A stretch of 44,588 nt of DNA. Origin: Halodesulfovibrio sp. MK-HDV. Its GTDB lineage: Bacteria; Desulfobacterota; Desulfovibrionia; Desulfovibrionales; Desulfovibrionaceae. A program made the translations under genes and the position numbers. Shown piece after piece: positions 25,260 through 34,064 of the stretch; position 1 is the stretch's first letter, and every line of letters starts with the position of its first letter. A model generated the notes under the pieces. The model made no database searches. It had not been told where the DNA came from and saw only the letters and a program-made list of their open reading frames with translations. Location of the stretch: contig NZ_WYDS01000026.1 in NCBI RefSeq assembly GCF_009914765.1, forward strand, positions 1 to 44,588, written 5' to 3'.

Positions 25260-25532
25260 TTATTTGACGTTACACTCAGAGCTTTCGCTGCAATAATTGA
25301 AAATGAACTGACCTATCTGAGTACCCAAGTACACGCATTCAATACCATTCAAGCATTCCTGCGCATCTTTAGGTTCGATATATGTTATTAATTCATGATG
25401 ATGCTTAGACAATTGGGCAACCCATGCATTTTTTTCTTTATCAAACTGAACAGACAAATCTATCTGTTGTTTTGTAATTTCCGGATAAAACGATAATATT
25501 TTAGTGCGTAATTGTTCTGGAGTAATAATCAT
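25260..25532 (-). CDS. Hypothetical protein (90 aa)
   Basis: A small acidic protein starting 'MIITPEQLRTKILSFYPEI', with a beta-hairpin-like middle (NAWVAQLSKHHHELITYI) and a Cys-rich tail including YCSESSEC. A GGAG lies about 11 bases before the ATG. No signal peptide, membrane helix or known motif is visible. It stands alone between convergent and divergent neighbours. Several Cys residues (in ECLNGIEC and the tail) may bind metal or form a disulfide; this is speculation. Confidence 0.6.
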   Translation of the reverse strand: MIITPEQLRTKILSFYPEITKQQIDLSVQFDKEKNAWVAQLSKHHHELITYIEPKDAQECLNGIECVYLGTQIGQFIFNYCSESSECNVK

Positions 25533-25688
25533 GCGACAGCTCCTTTGCTTCTAGTAAGCATAGTTGAGAGGGCAGGGCTGCACAATGTTTGGAGCTCAAC
25601 ATATAAAGTGGGATAAGCCATGATAGCTTGTTATCATGCCTAAATTGTGTGGCATTTTGTGATGCTGTGTGTAGGAAAAAATAACGAA

Positions 25689-25722
25689 AAAAAAGCCGTG
25701 ACCATATGGTCACGGCTTTTTC
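25689..25722. terminator. Bidirectional terminator
   Basis: AAAAGCCGTGACC (25691-25703) pairs perfectly with GGTCACGGCTTTT (25708-25720), with A and T runs outside. It lies just after the stop of the minus-strand nitronate monooxygenase-like gene. Confidence 0.9.
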
Positions 25723-25742
25723 TGTTAACAGAAAAGAATGTT

Positions 25743-26840
25743 CTACTTTTTAGTAGATAAGAACTCATTTCGCAGAGAATCAATAAGTTTTCCTACGGGA
25801 ATGATTTCTTTAATACGGTGTACGTTAGTACCTGAGAATGCAAAGCCTCGAGAAAGGTTGCCTTTTTTAGCATTAAGCAGTGCTGCAGCGATGCAGTACG
25901 GGCTTTGTTCATGTGCGCAGTTGTGAATACACTCAAATGGGCACTTGAACGGCTTTTTAAGACCGTTTCGGGAGTCTTCAACAAACTTGTTTTTCAGAGC
26001 GCGACCGGGGAGACCTACAGGACTCTTAATAACGGTTACGTCTTCTTTTCGTGCATCAACATACGCTTGTTTAAAGCGATCGTCTGCATCGCATTCATCT
26101 GTAGCAACAAATCTGGTTCCCATCTGTACCCCTGCTGCACCCATTTCGATGAATTTTTTAATATCTTCACCGGTGTAGATGCCCCCTGCAGCGATAACAG
26201 GAATGGTTTTTCCTGATTTTGCTTCAAATTCTTTAACAGCTTCAATTACTTCACTTATTACTTTTTCAAGTGCAAAGTCAGGATCTTCGAGCTGTTCAGC
26301 TTTAAAACCAAGATGTCCGCCTGCTTTGGGTCCCTCAACCACAAAAGCGTCTGGCAGGTAATCATACTTGGATGCCCACTTTTTACAAAGAATCTTAGCA
26401 GCGCGAGCTGATGAGACGATAGGCACAAGTTTGGTGTTAGCTTTTTCTTTGTGTTCTTCGTAATAGTCTTTCAGGTACGCAGGTAAATCCATAGGAAGTC
26501 CAGCACCTGAGAAGATTACGTCGATCTTTTCATCCAAAGAGGTTTTTACGAGATCAGCAAAGTTCGTAAGAGCAACCATAATGTTTACTCCGAGTACGCC
26601 TTTGGTCATCTCTTTAGCTTTGCGAATTTCTTTACGCATAGCGCGGATGTTAGCTTCCATAGGGTTTTTGCCTATGTCTGGCTCACTCATTCCGATCATA
26701 GCTCCAGCGATAACTCCGATGCCTCCCTCATTGGCAACGGCACTAGCAAGATTGGAAAGAGAAATTCCAACGCCCATACCTCCCTGAATAATAGGAGTAT
26801 TGGCAACAAGATCGCCAATCTTCAAGGTAGGAAATGACAT
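25743..26840 (-). CDS. Nitronate monooxygenase / enoyl-reductase-like flavoenzyme
   Basis: A 365-residue FMN-binding TIM-barrel protein of the NMO/2-nitropropane dioxygenase family, which also includes FabK. Landmarks are 'PIIQGGMGVGISLSNLASAV' at the start, 'GGHLG' at 174-178, 'IPVIAAGGIYTGEDIKKF' and 'GAAGVQMGTRFVAT' at the phosphate-binding end of the barrel. A Cys set, C-x3-C-x3-C-x7-C (from KCPFEC to PYC), lies near residues 299-315. I recall this in NMO-like proteins of anaerobes, where it may bind metal. Substrate unknown; nitronate oxidation needs oxygen, so in a sulfate reducer another reaction is likely. It is monocistronic with its own terminator. Confidence 0.85.
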   Translation of the reverse strand: MSFPTLKIGDLVANTPIIQGGMGVGISLSNLASAVANEGGIGVIAGAMIGMSEPDIGKNPMEANIRAMRKEIRKAKEMTKGVLGVNIMVALTNFADLVKTSLDEKIDVIFSGAGLPMDLPAYLKDYYEEHKEKANTKLVPIVSSARAAKILCKKWASKYDYLPDAFVVEGPKAGGHLGFKAEQLEDPDFALEKVISEVIEAVKEFEAKSGKTIPVIAAGGIYTGEDIKKFIEMGAAGVQMGTRFVATDECDADDRFKQAYVDARKEDVTVIKSPVGLPGRALKNKFVEDSRNGLKKPFKCPFECIHNCAHEQSPYCIAAALLNAKKGNLSRGFAFSGTNVHRIKEIIPVGKLIDSLRNEFLSTKK

Positions 26841-26968
26841 GATTCAGTCCTCCAAATGCGGCGCTTCAATTCCGCATTGTGATTATATGTACTGCGCGGT
26901 GTCTCGCAGTCAGAGTACGGCAGTTAATTTGGACATACTGCACTCAATTATTTGCTTCGTCTTAGTCT

Positions 26969-29866
26969 TTACACAGAACAGCCAGCAGTGCAAGTACACC
27001 ATTGGCAATGGCGACCTTTTCGGGGTCTAATTATTGGTGATTTTTCGATGTGTCTGAGCATGAATTGGAGAATAAGCGGGATGTGCTCTGTGATAATTTC
27101 ATCGTGGAGTTCGTCATCAATTTTTTCAAAGAATAGATGCTCCTTACCGTCTTTTTTCAATTCAACCCATCCTGCGTCACAAGTAGATGTGAGCCTTGGA
27201 TTGTGCATCATGTACAAATACGCAGGCAATTGCAGGTTAACAACTTTGTCTGCTAACTGGTTAAGCGGGTCTTCAACGCCACCATCCCATGTACGCATTT
27301 GCGCCATCAGGAACTCGTCCTGCCATAATCCGTTGTCCGGTTTATGGATGTTGCCAGTTTTGTAATCCAGAATAACCCGTGTGTTGTTACGGATATCAAT
27401 TCGGTCGGCAATTCCGGCGATGGAACGCTCTTTTGCATCAACACCAATAGTTTTAATAAGTCTTTTTTCCAGAGAGTCAATTTTAGCCATAGGCTGGTTT
27501 CGCAAGAAGCGGCTCAGGCGTTCTTTTCCTGCTGTCTCCAGCATGACAAAGGAATCGTAAGGCACTTCTTCTTTGATACTGGATTCATGGAGCATTTGTA
27601 CAAACATGCGCTGGAGCGGTTCTGGATCAAGCTTGCTGAATTCGGTTTCTTTATGCAGATACTCAGTGAAAAACTTTTCTAACACTTTGTGGAACAGATC
27701 ACCGATTGCAGCAAAGTCTTCGGCTTCATTTACTTCGTCCACAGGGCGCAAGTTACCAATGCGCTCCATATAGAACTGCATAGGGCAGTTGAGATATGTG
27801 TTGAGTGCAGAAGGTGAAACCGGCTTGGCTAAAAAGGTTTCAATCATGTCATTGATTGCGGAAGTGCGCTGAATGACATGGTCTTCTTTTTTGATGGTGG
27901 AAACGGGGTAGCTGATACCGTGCAGTGGTGCGTCACCTGGTGCAAGGAGTTTGCCTTGCTTGCATTCTTCTTTCCACAGCAGCTCTTCTACAAAGCGGGA
28001 ACGGATATGCTTTTCTTCAAAAATACCGGTGCGCTCAGATCCTGTCTGGTAGAGCACATGAACATTTGTTGCTCCGCGGATAAGACGATAAAAGTTGTAT
28101 GCTGCTACGCTTTCACGATGGCGCGCGTCCGGCAGACCAAGCATGGAGCGCAGGCTGTCCGGCAATAGTGGATCATTACCCGGTAAGCCGGGAAGTTTGT
28201 TTTCTGTGGCATCCAGAACATATACATTCTTAAAATGCAGCAGACGAGATTCCAGCATACCCAAAACCTGCAAACCGGTAAGCGGGTCAGCTTCAAAAGG
28301 CACCCGTTCACCACGAATAATTTCGCGCAGAATAGTGAACAGTACTCCCTGAGAAAATTCCTGATTTGCAAGAGAACACTCGCGTAACGAAGGGATAACC
28401 TTACGCATGATGCGGTACATGGATTCTGCATCAATCGGGAATCGATCCCATAGGTTGCCGCCATGTTCCAGCAGAACCGTACATAAATCAGAAAGAGTGT
28501 TTGCAAGTTGCGCCGGAGTCTCTATTTCTTCCCATGCTGTGATGGCGTTGGAAAGAACCCTGTGGAGCAGCTCCTGCATTTCCTCTTCGGAAGCAGTGAC
28601 ATTTTCGTCGCGGGTAAATGGAATAGTGAAAGGCGTGGTGTAGCTTTTACCCCGACGCAGTTCTTTTTCCATAGTATGCAAGGTTACACCGAACGGACGC
28701 TCTTCTCCGATGGTCAGCATTTTAATATACGGATGACGAATAAGAGAGATGATGTCTTTCCAGTAATAGCCGTCCGCGCGTTTGTTTTCTTGCAGATGCA
28801 GCACTACTTCCAATAGTTGAAATAAGTTGGAACGCCAGAGCGGGTAGCCCATGGAAATGTTCACGTCTTTACGTGGCAAATGGTGGAGTACCGGCATCAT
28901 AAGCCCAGTGTCCGGCAGAACTACAGCGGTGTCACTGATGGAGTCCTGTTGCAGAAGCTTCTGTTCCATCGCGTCCAGCTGTGAATGTAGATCGAACCCT
29001 TCATAGAGCTGTAAGTCTTGTTCACGCTCTTGTGGTTCTTCACATAATTCGGTGCCGATTGACCATTCGGAAATCCACTTTCTGTGCTCACGACATGCCC
29101 AGTGAGTCTGCCCACCTGTTGTCAGTTCCGCATCAGAATGAATCATGATAGTAGCGCCGTATTCGGCGTGTAGAATGCGGAACAATTCTTTTTCTACACC
29201 TGTGAGGCCATAGAAGCCTGCAATGTAAATTTTCTTATGAGAAAGACTCATAACCGGCTTGGAGCTGTCATTCAGTAATTGCAGAACTCGGAACGCATCG
29301 TATCCCGGAGTAGTCCAGCCACGATTTTCCAGTTTTTCTGTGTATGCATCATGAATACGACCAAGCTGTCCGAGCAGGATTGCTGCAAAAGGAACAACCT
29401 GTCCTTCCATGTGGAAGTAATCTTCTGGCGTTTTGTTCTGGTTAAAGAAATCTTCCAATAACGAGTTCAGACGCATACCCCACGGGAAAAAGCGCTGTGG
29501 ATCATTAAGCGGTAGCGTCTGAAGAGGACCGGACGTAAAGGTATCTTTCTTGTTAATGTCCTGTATGCATTCCATTAACAAGCCGACACGATCCAGTACT
29601 TCAATAACGTGAGGCGGTGTTGGTTCCAGCTCACTACGGAGCATCTGGAAAACATCGCTTACCTGAAAGATCTGCGGCATAAGAAACGGTTTTGGAAGTG
29701 CTTCATTAAAACGCAGACTGTCAGACAGATATTTACGTGGGCGTGAATGCGGGAAGATAATCAACGCATCACCCGGATTATTGTCGGTGTCTGCGAGAAC
29801 CCGTTCCATAAGACCGGAGATAAAATCGTTCTGCCAAGGGATAATGACAAATGGTTTAGTATGCAT
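26969..29866 (-). CDS. addB: AddB-like helicase-nuclease subunit
   Basis: A 965-residue protein with a degenerate N-terminal helicase region (no GKT loop; starts 'VIIPWQNDFISGLMERVL'). The C-terminal RecB-type nuclease domain has the catalytic 'ILDYKTGN' at about 831-837. Iron-sulfur ligands are a Cys at about 692 (NCPMQFYMERI) and the C-terminal cluster CQWCTCTAGC (about 954-963), as in AddB. With AddA it resects double-strand breaks to start recombination and degrades foreign linear DNA. It begins two bases after the addA stop, so the two are translated from one transcript; the order is addA then addB. Confidence 0.88.
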   Translation of the reverse strand: MHTKPFVIIPWQNDFISGLMERVLADTDNNPGDALIIFPHSRPRKYLSDSLRFNEALPKPFLMPQIFQVSDVFQMLRSELEPTPPHVIEVLDRVGLLMECIQDINKKDTFTSGPLQTLPLNDPQRFFPWGMRLNSLLEDFFNQNKTPEDYFHMEGQVVPFAAILLGQLGRIHDAYTEKLENRGWTTPGYDAFRVLQLLNDSSKPVMSLSHKKIYIAGFYGLTGVEKELFRILHAEYGATIMIHSDAELTTGGQTHWACREHRKWISEWSIGTELCEEPQEREQDLQLYEGFDLHSQLDAMEQKLLQQDSISDTAVVLPDTGLMMPVLHHLPRKDVNISMGYPLWRSNLFQLLEVVLHLQENKRADGYYWKDIISLIRHPYIKMLTIGEERPFGVTLHTMEKELRRGKSYTTPFTIPFTRDENVTASEEEMQELLHRVLSNAITAWEEIETPAQLANTLSDLCTVLLEHGGNLWDRFPIDAESMYRIMRKVIPSLRECSLANQEFSQGVLFTILREIIRGERVPFEADPLTGLQVLGMLESRLLHFKNVYVLDATENKLPGLPGNDPLLPDSLRSMLGLPDARHRESVAAYNFYRLIRGATNVHVLYQTGSERTGIFEEKHIRSRFVEELLWKEECKQGKLLAPGDAPLHGISYPVSTIKKEDHVIQRTSAINDMIETFLAKPVSPSALNTYLNCPMQFYMERIGNLRPVDEVNEAEDFAAIGDLFHKVLEKFFTEYLHKETEFSKLDPEPLQRMFVQMLHESSIKEEVPYDSFVMLETAGKERLSRFLRNQPMAKIDSLEKRLIKTIGVDAKERSIAGIADRIDIRNNTRVILDYKTGNIHKPDNGLWQDEFLMAQMRTWDGGVEDPLNQLADKVVNLQLPAYLYMMHNPRLTSTCDAGWVELKKDGKEHLFFEKIDDELHDEIITEHIPLILQFMLRHIEKSPIIRPRKGRHCQWCTCTAGCSV

Positions 29867-29868
29867 GG

Positions 29869-32800
29869 TTAGGCTCCGGTGGAAAGGGTAACGTCTACAG
29901 TTTCGCGTGAATCGAGATAAATAATCGTGCCTAATAGCGCGCAGTTGTCATACGCAGGCATGGCATTCAGTAAGTTGAGATAACGACGCACCTGCTGTTT
30001 GTGCGCAGGGTCGTGGCCGCCAGTCTTATATTCAACAATAGTAATGGCGTCAGGCTCGCGAACAAGTAAGTCAGCCCTGTGCTGGTTACCTTGCTCGTCC
30101 ATGATGCCTTGCTCCGGTCTTCCGAAGTGTTGCCATTTAGTAAAGTCTGGCAGAGACGTGAGCCACAACAGCATATCCGTCAGCTCTTCTTCTACCTCAA
30201 CTCTGTTTTCCATAGGCAGCGGATACTCGCGCATGCCATGCTGAATGGCGCGGTGCACATCTTCCTGCGGATTATCCAGAACACGCAAATGCTCGAGGCA
30301 GGTATGGACAAGAATACCGCGGCGGCGTTCATCGTAGATAATTTCTTCCAGCGGGTTACGGAAAATTTTTAATCGCGGCAGCCAGTGCATCGGTTTCCAT
30401 GCAAGCACGTCTTCATGCGCTGGCATCAGCTTGTTACGATCTACTTCATCAACTATTTCTACTGTGAGCGTGCTTTCCGGCGCTTCGCCGATGGTGATGC
30501 AGCCTTTTTCATCCATTTTGTCCTGAAGATCTGTGAGCAGTACTCGTAAGCTTTTTAACAATGGTGAAGTGCGTTCGTGTGTCGGAGTAGAGGTGATAAC
30601 AGCATGCAACTCTTCAACAGGGCGTGTCCATGCCACGTAAAGTAAATGCAGTTGTTCACGAGCATCTTTACCTACAACACGGTAGTAATCGTCACCTAGT
30701 TCTTTACACTGCGGAACAAGAATTTCCTGTCCGTTAAAGGTAAATGCCTCTTGTCCGGAAGGGCGTTGCTGCATTTGGTGATGAAATGGAATGACAACTA
30801 CAGGGAACTCAAGTCCCTTTGATTTATGCATGGTGAGAATACGGATTGCATCCAAATTTTCCGGCATTGGAACTTTTTCTTCTACACCGCCGTCCTGCCA
30901 GAAAGTGAGGAATGCAGAAAGGGAACGCAGTCCGTTTGTTTCTGCTGTGTGCACAATCTCAAGGAAACGGCGCAGGAATATTTCATCCTGCGGGAAGCGT
31001 TTGAATACTTCGAAATGCTCAAAGCCTTCACGCACCGTATCGTACGCACTCATCAAGCCTGCCTGTGAATAGAATGGAGCAATCCATTGTTCCCATGCCT
31101 GTGGGTAGTCAGCTTTAAATGCGTTGAAAAGGGTACCTTTGCGCGGCGCTGCAAGCCAGTCATCAAGTTCTGCTCTGTTGATTCCGGCAATGTCGCAGAA
31201 TAATTCAGAGCCGCTGATAACAGACCAGAAGGCCACGTCGTTAAGCGGGTAATCCAAGAAGGTTAGCAGGTTGACCATTTGTTGAATGACAGGGTGGTCA
31301 GCAAGGCACAGACTGTTTTCTGTAATAATAGGGAAGCCCCATTCTACAAGCCAGTTTGCCAGCATGTTTGCTTCACCGTTGGTGCGAACCAGTACAGCAA
31401 TATCTCTCAGCTTACGGCGATGCTGTAAGTCATCTACAAAAAGTTTTTTCAGTTCTTTATGAACAGATTCAAACAATGCTTCTGTATTTTCTGCTTCAAT
31501 GTCGTAGAGCTTAACAAGGCCACCACTGCCTTCTTTGTGCGGTGGAACGTTCTGTGCGGCGCCGGAGAAGCCTTTCATAATATCCGCAGCCAACTCGTCC
31601 ACAACGTCTGTAGAAGCTTTCCCTACAAGCTCATTGGCGATGCGCTTTGCGGTTTCTTCATCTTCAAGGCGAGAGAAAATAGCGTTGTTAAAATGCACAA
31701 CGTTTTCGCTACTGCGCCAGTTGTTATCTAGCGTAGTGCGCTCCGGATCATGGGCAACTGCTTGAATTGCCTCTTCGTCCAAGATGCCGTCAAACAGATC
31801 GGAATCACCACCGCGCCAGCTGTAGATAGCCTGTTTAACATCACCAACGTAAACAACGGAGCCTTCTTTTGACAGGCACTCAACAGCAAGCGGTTCAATC
31901 GCTTTCCACTGTGTTTTGGATGTGTCCTGAAATTCATCAATGAGCAGATGTGTAAGACGGGTACCCATTCGGCAAAAAGCCTCAGAAGCTGCGTGCTCAC
32001 CGCTTAGTACTTTTTGCGCGTAAATAGGCCACTGGGAAGCAGGGATAACACCTTTTTCACGTTGTAGTGTCTCAACTTCAGCTGCAAGCGGTTCTGCAAT
32101 ATTAATGAACGGAACAAGCTCTAAGGCTTTACGAAGAATCGCACCTTGAACTTCCAGTAGTGCAAAAGTGTCGCACATATCTGCATAGGCTTTATGCAAG
32201 TCGGCAGATGCTTTGCCTCTGGATGCTTTCAGCACGCAGTCATCGACAGAAGGTTTTTTCGCATATGTGGCAGAAGGGAGCTTGGACGAGAATATAGACA
32301 GTGCAAGGCACTTGTCTAAAAACTTCGTAAAGTTTGCAGCAGGTTTTATGCCTTCTTCCGCAATAAATTTTTGCACAGCTGTGGTGGTGCGGCTGAGTTC
32401 TTCATGCAGAAGTACAAGCCAGCCGCGCAGGGCATCTCCGTCAACTTCCGGTAATGCTCCATGCTCCAGACGGTATTGCATGAGGGTGTGGACTTTATCG
32501 CGAAGTCTGTCACCCGGTACAAAGCCATTCATATCTGTATGAAACAGCAACGATTCGCATGCATCTTTTAACAGTGCACTTTCTTTGCCGCCTTGTGATG
32601 CTCGAATAAGCATCTGGTCATAGAGAGGGTCAAAGAGGATTTTATCGTCAAAAATTGGTTCAAAGTCTGGTGGCAGGGAAAGGTCAAGTGCGCCAAGGCG
32701 TACCAGCATGTTCAGCAAGCTGTCGATGGTACGGATGTTAAGCGAAGAATAGCGCTGGAGTAGTTTGTTGACCCATCGATGAGCATCCTCAGGGTTCCAG

Positions 32801-33069
32801 GCAGCTGCCGGATTGTTCAAATCAGGATAAATGGCTCGTTCTTTCAAAGACTGGATAACACGCTCACGCATTTCCGTTGCCGCTTTGTTGGTAAAAGTAA
32901 CGGCAAGGATTTCGTACCAGTTGAACGAACCATCTGGGTTCGCAATGGCACATGCAGTATTTTTTTCTTTGTGTTCTTCCTGAGTAGCTTCAGCAAGAAG
33001 ACTTAAGAATTTTTGTGTGAGTGTGAATGTCTTACCGGAACCGGCTGCGGCTTTAATCTGTTGGAGCAT
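29869..33069 (-). CDS. addA: AddA-like UvrD/RecB-family helicase-nuclease
   Basis: A 1066-residue superfamily 1A helicase with a C-terminal nuclease. The Walker A motif AAAGSGKT lies at residues 7-14 and 'LLIDEFQDTSKTQW' (motif II) near 374. 'VGDVKQAIYSWRGGD' (motif III), 'LTMHKSKGLEFPVV' (motif V) and 'LYVAWTRPVEELH' (motif VI) follow. The nuclease motif 'ITIVEYKTGG' lies near 1010. ATG 33069 is chosen over TTG 33084 because the family starts just before the Walker loop. It pairs with addB directly downstream. It is 3'-5' translocating in the characterised AddAB complex. Intact frame. Confidence 0.92.
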   Translation of the reverse strand: MLQQIKAAAGSGKTFTLTQKFLSLLAEATQEEHKEKNTACAIANPDGSFNWYEILAVTFTNKAATEMRERVIQSLKERAIYPDLNNPAAAWNPEDAHRWVNKLLQRYSSLNIRTIDSLLNMLVRLGALDLSLPPDFEPIFDDKILFDPLYDQMLIRASQGGKESALLKDACESLLFHTDMNGFVPGDRLRDKVHTLMQYRLEHGALPEVDGDALRGWLVLLHEELSRTTTAVQKFIAEEGIKPAANFTKFLDKCLALSIFSSKLPSATYAKKPSVDDCVLKASRGKASADLHKAYADMCDTFALLEVQGAILRKALELVPFINIAEPLAAEVETLQREKGVIPASQWPIYAQKVLSGEHAASEAFCRMGTRLTHLLIDEFQDTSKTQWKAIEPLAVECLSKEGSVVYVGDVKQAIYSWRGGDSDLFDGILDEEAIQAVAHDPERTTLDNNWRSSENVVHFNNAIFSRLEDEETAKRIANELVGKASTDVVDELAADIMKGFSGAAQNVPPHKEGSGGLVKLYDIEAENTEALFESVHKELKKLFVDDLQHRRKLRDIAVLVRTNGEANMLANWLVEWGFPIITENSLCLADHPVIQQMVNLLTFLDYPLNDVAFWSVISGSELFCDIAGINRAELDDWLAAPRKGTLFNAFKADYPQAWEQWIAPFYSQAGLMSAYDTVREGFEHFEVFKRFPQDEIFLRRFLEIVHTAETNGLRSLSAFLTFWQDGGVEEKVPMPENLDAIRILTMHKSKGLEFPVVVIPFHHQMQQRPSGQEAFTFNGQEILVPQCKELGDDYYRVVGKDAREQLHLLYVAWTRPVEELHAVITSTPTHERTSPLLKSLRVLLTDLQDKMDEKGCITIGEAPESTLTVEIVDEVDRNKLMPAHEDVLAWKPMHWLPRLKIFRNPLEEIIYDERRRGILVHTCLEHLRVLDNPQEDVHRAIQHGMREYPLPMENRVEVEEELTDMLLWLTSLPDFTKWQHFGRPEQGIMDEQGNQHRADLLVREPDAITIVEYKTGGHDPAHKQQVRRYLNLLNAMPAYDNCALLGTIIYLDSRETVDVTLSTGA

Positions 33070-33143
33070 GGTTGATCCGTACAAAAGAGTGTTAGGGGGT
33101 AGTCTGTTTAGCTATGCATATGGCGCAGGGACAGTGTGTTTGT

Positions 33144-33935
33144 TTACTGAATAATGCCCTTACGTTTGAGAGCTTCTATGGTGATTGCTTTGCGATATTT
33201 AGCATCGCTTTTTTGCGTAATAACAATGTTGGTGGCAAAGAACCAAACTGTTCCTTTTGATTCTACGTAACCGACAAACCAACCCTGTGGTTGCGGAATT
33301 CGAGTTGCCCAGCCTGTTTTGCCGTACAGTGTGTAGTCGGGAGTTTGTTGCACGAGTAATAATTTGTTGAGCAAGTCTTGATGCTTTTTATCATATGGCA
33401 ATGACCGTGCATACAGGGCTTTTAGAAATTCAATTTGTTCAAAGGCAGAAATGGCTAAATCGCCCACAAGCCAAAAGTTCGAAATTTCAGGGCCTGCTGT
33501 CTGATTTCCGTAGCCAACCGCCTTAAGGTGCTTGGTATACTTCTTCATACCGATGCGGCGTGCAAGTTCCTGATAAAACCAGACACAGGAAACAGGAAGG
33601 GCGGTTTCAATGGAGTGGTCTCTATTCCATGCAGACAGACCTCTGTCTTTGCCATCCCATGTAAGAATCTCCTGTTCATTTGCAACAACTTTTTCATCTA
33701 ACGCAATGAGAGTGTTAAGCATTTTAAAAGTTGATGCGGGCAAAAGCTGTGTGTTTGCACGTTCTTTGTTGTGCAAAAAAACAGTGGTGCCGTCTAGTGA
33801 GGAGATAACAATGGTTCCTTCCACCTTGTTTGTATGGAAGAGGTCTGCAAGGCCAGCGTCTTCGGCAAACGAGCTGGTGGTGCAGAAAACCGTAAGCATA
33901 AGCACTAACAAAAAGCATGAAGCAGAGCGAAGCAT
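33144..33935 (-). CDS. Class D (OXA-type) beta-lactamase
   Basis: A 263-residue periplasmic protein with a signal peptide (about 1-24, ending SSFA). The active-site motifs are all present: S68-T-F-K71 (in PASTFKML), S116-C-V118, Y142-G-N144 and K206-T-G208 in 'YGKTGW', with Trp and Gly landmarks downstream (GWFVGYV). Lys71 would be carboxylated to activate Ser68 in the family. GGAAGGA precedes the ATG. It stands alone on the chromosome without mobile-element signs, so it is probably intrinsic. A BlaR1-like sensor is larger and membrane-bound, so that is excluded. Penicillinase activity is expected; the spectrum cannot be predicted. Confidence 0.92.
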   Translation of the reverse strand: MLRSASCFLLVLMLTVFCTTSSFAEDAGLADLFHTNKVEGTIVISSLDGTTVFLHNKERANTQLLPASTFKMLNTLIALDEKVVANEQEILTWDGKDRGLSAWNRDHSIETALPVSCVWFYQELARRIGMKKYTKHLKAVGYGNQTAGPEISNFWLVGDLAISAFEQIEFLKALYARSLPYDKKHQDLLNKLLLVQQTPDYTLYGKTGWATRIPQPQGWFVGYVESKGTVWFFATNIVITQKSDAKYRKAITIEALKRKGIIQ

Positions 33936-33954
33936 AGGTATCCTTCCGTATACT

Positions 33955-33985
33955 AAAAGCGGTAAGACAATGAGTCTTACCGCCT
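33955..33985 (-). terminator. Terminator between pfk and the beta-lactamase gene
   Basis: GCGGTAAGAC (33959-33968) pairs perfectly with GTCTTACCGC (33974-33983); on the minus strand a TTTT follows. It separates the phosphofructokinase transcript from the beta-lactamase start. Confidence 0.75.
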
Positions 33986-34064
33986 GTTCTGGTGGTGTAT
34001 GAAACGAGCTGGAATATAAAGCAAAGGTATTCTACCCTGCCTTATTTGTTAACAAAGCAGGGGG

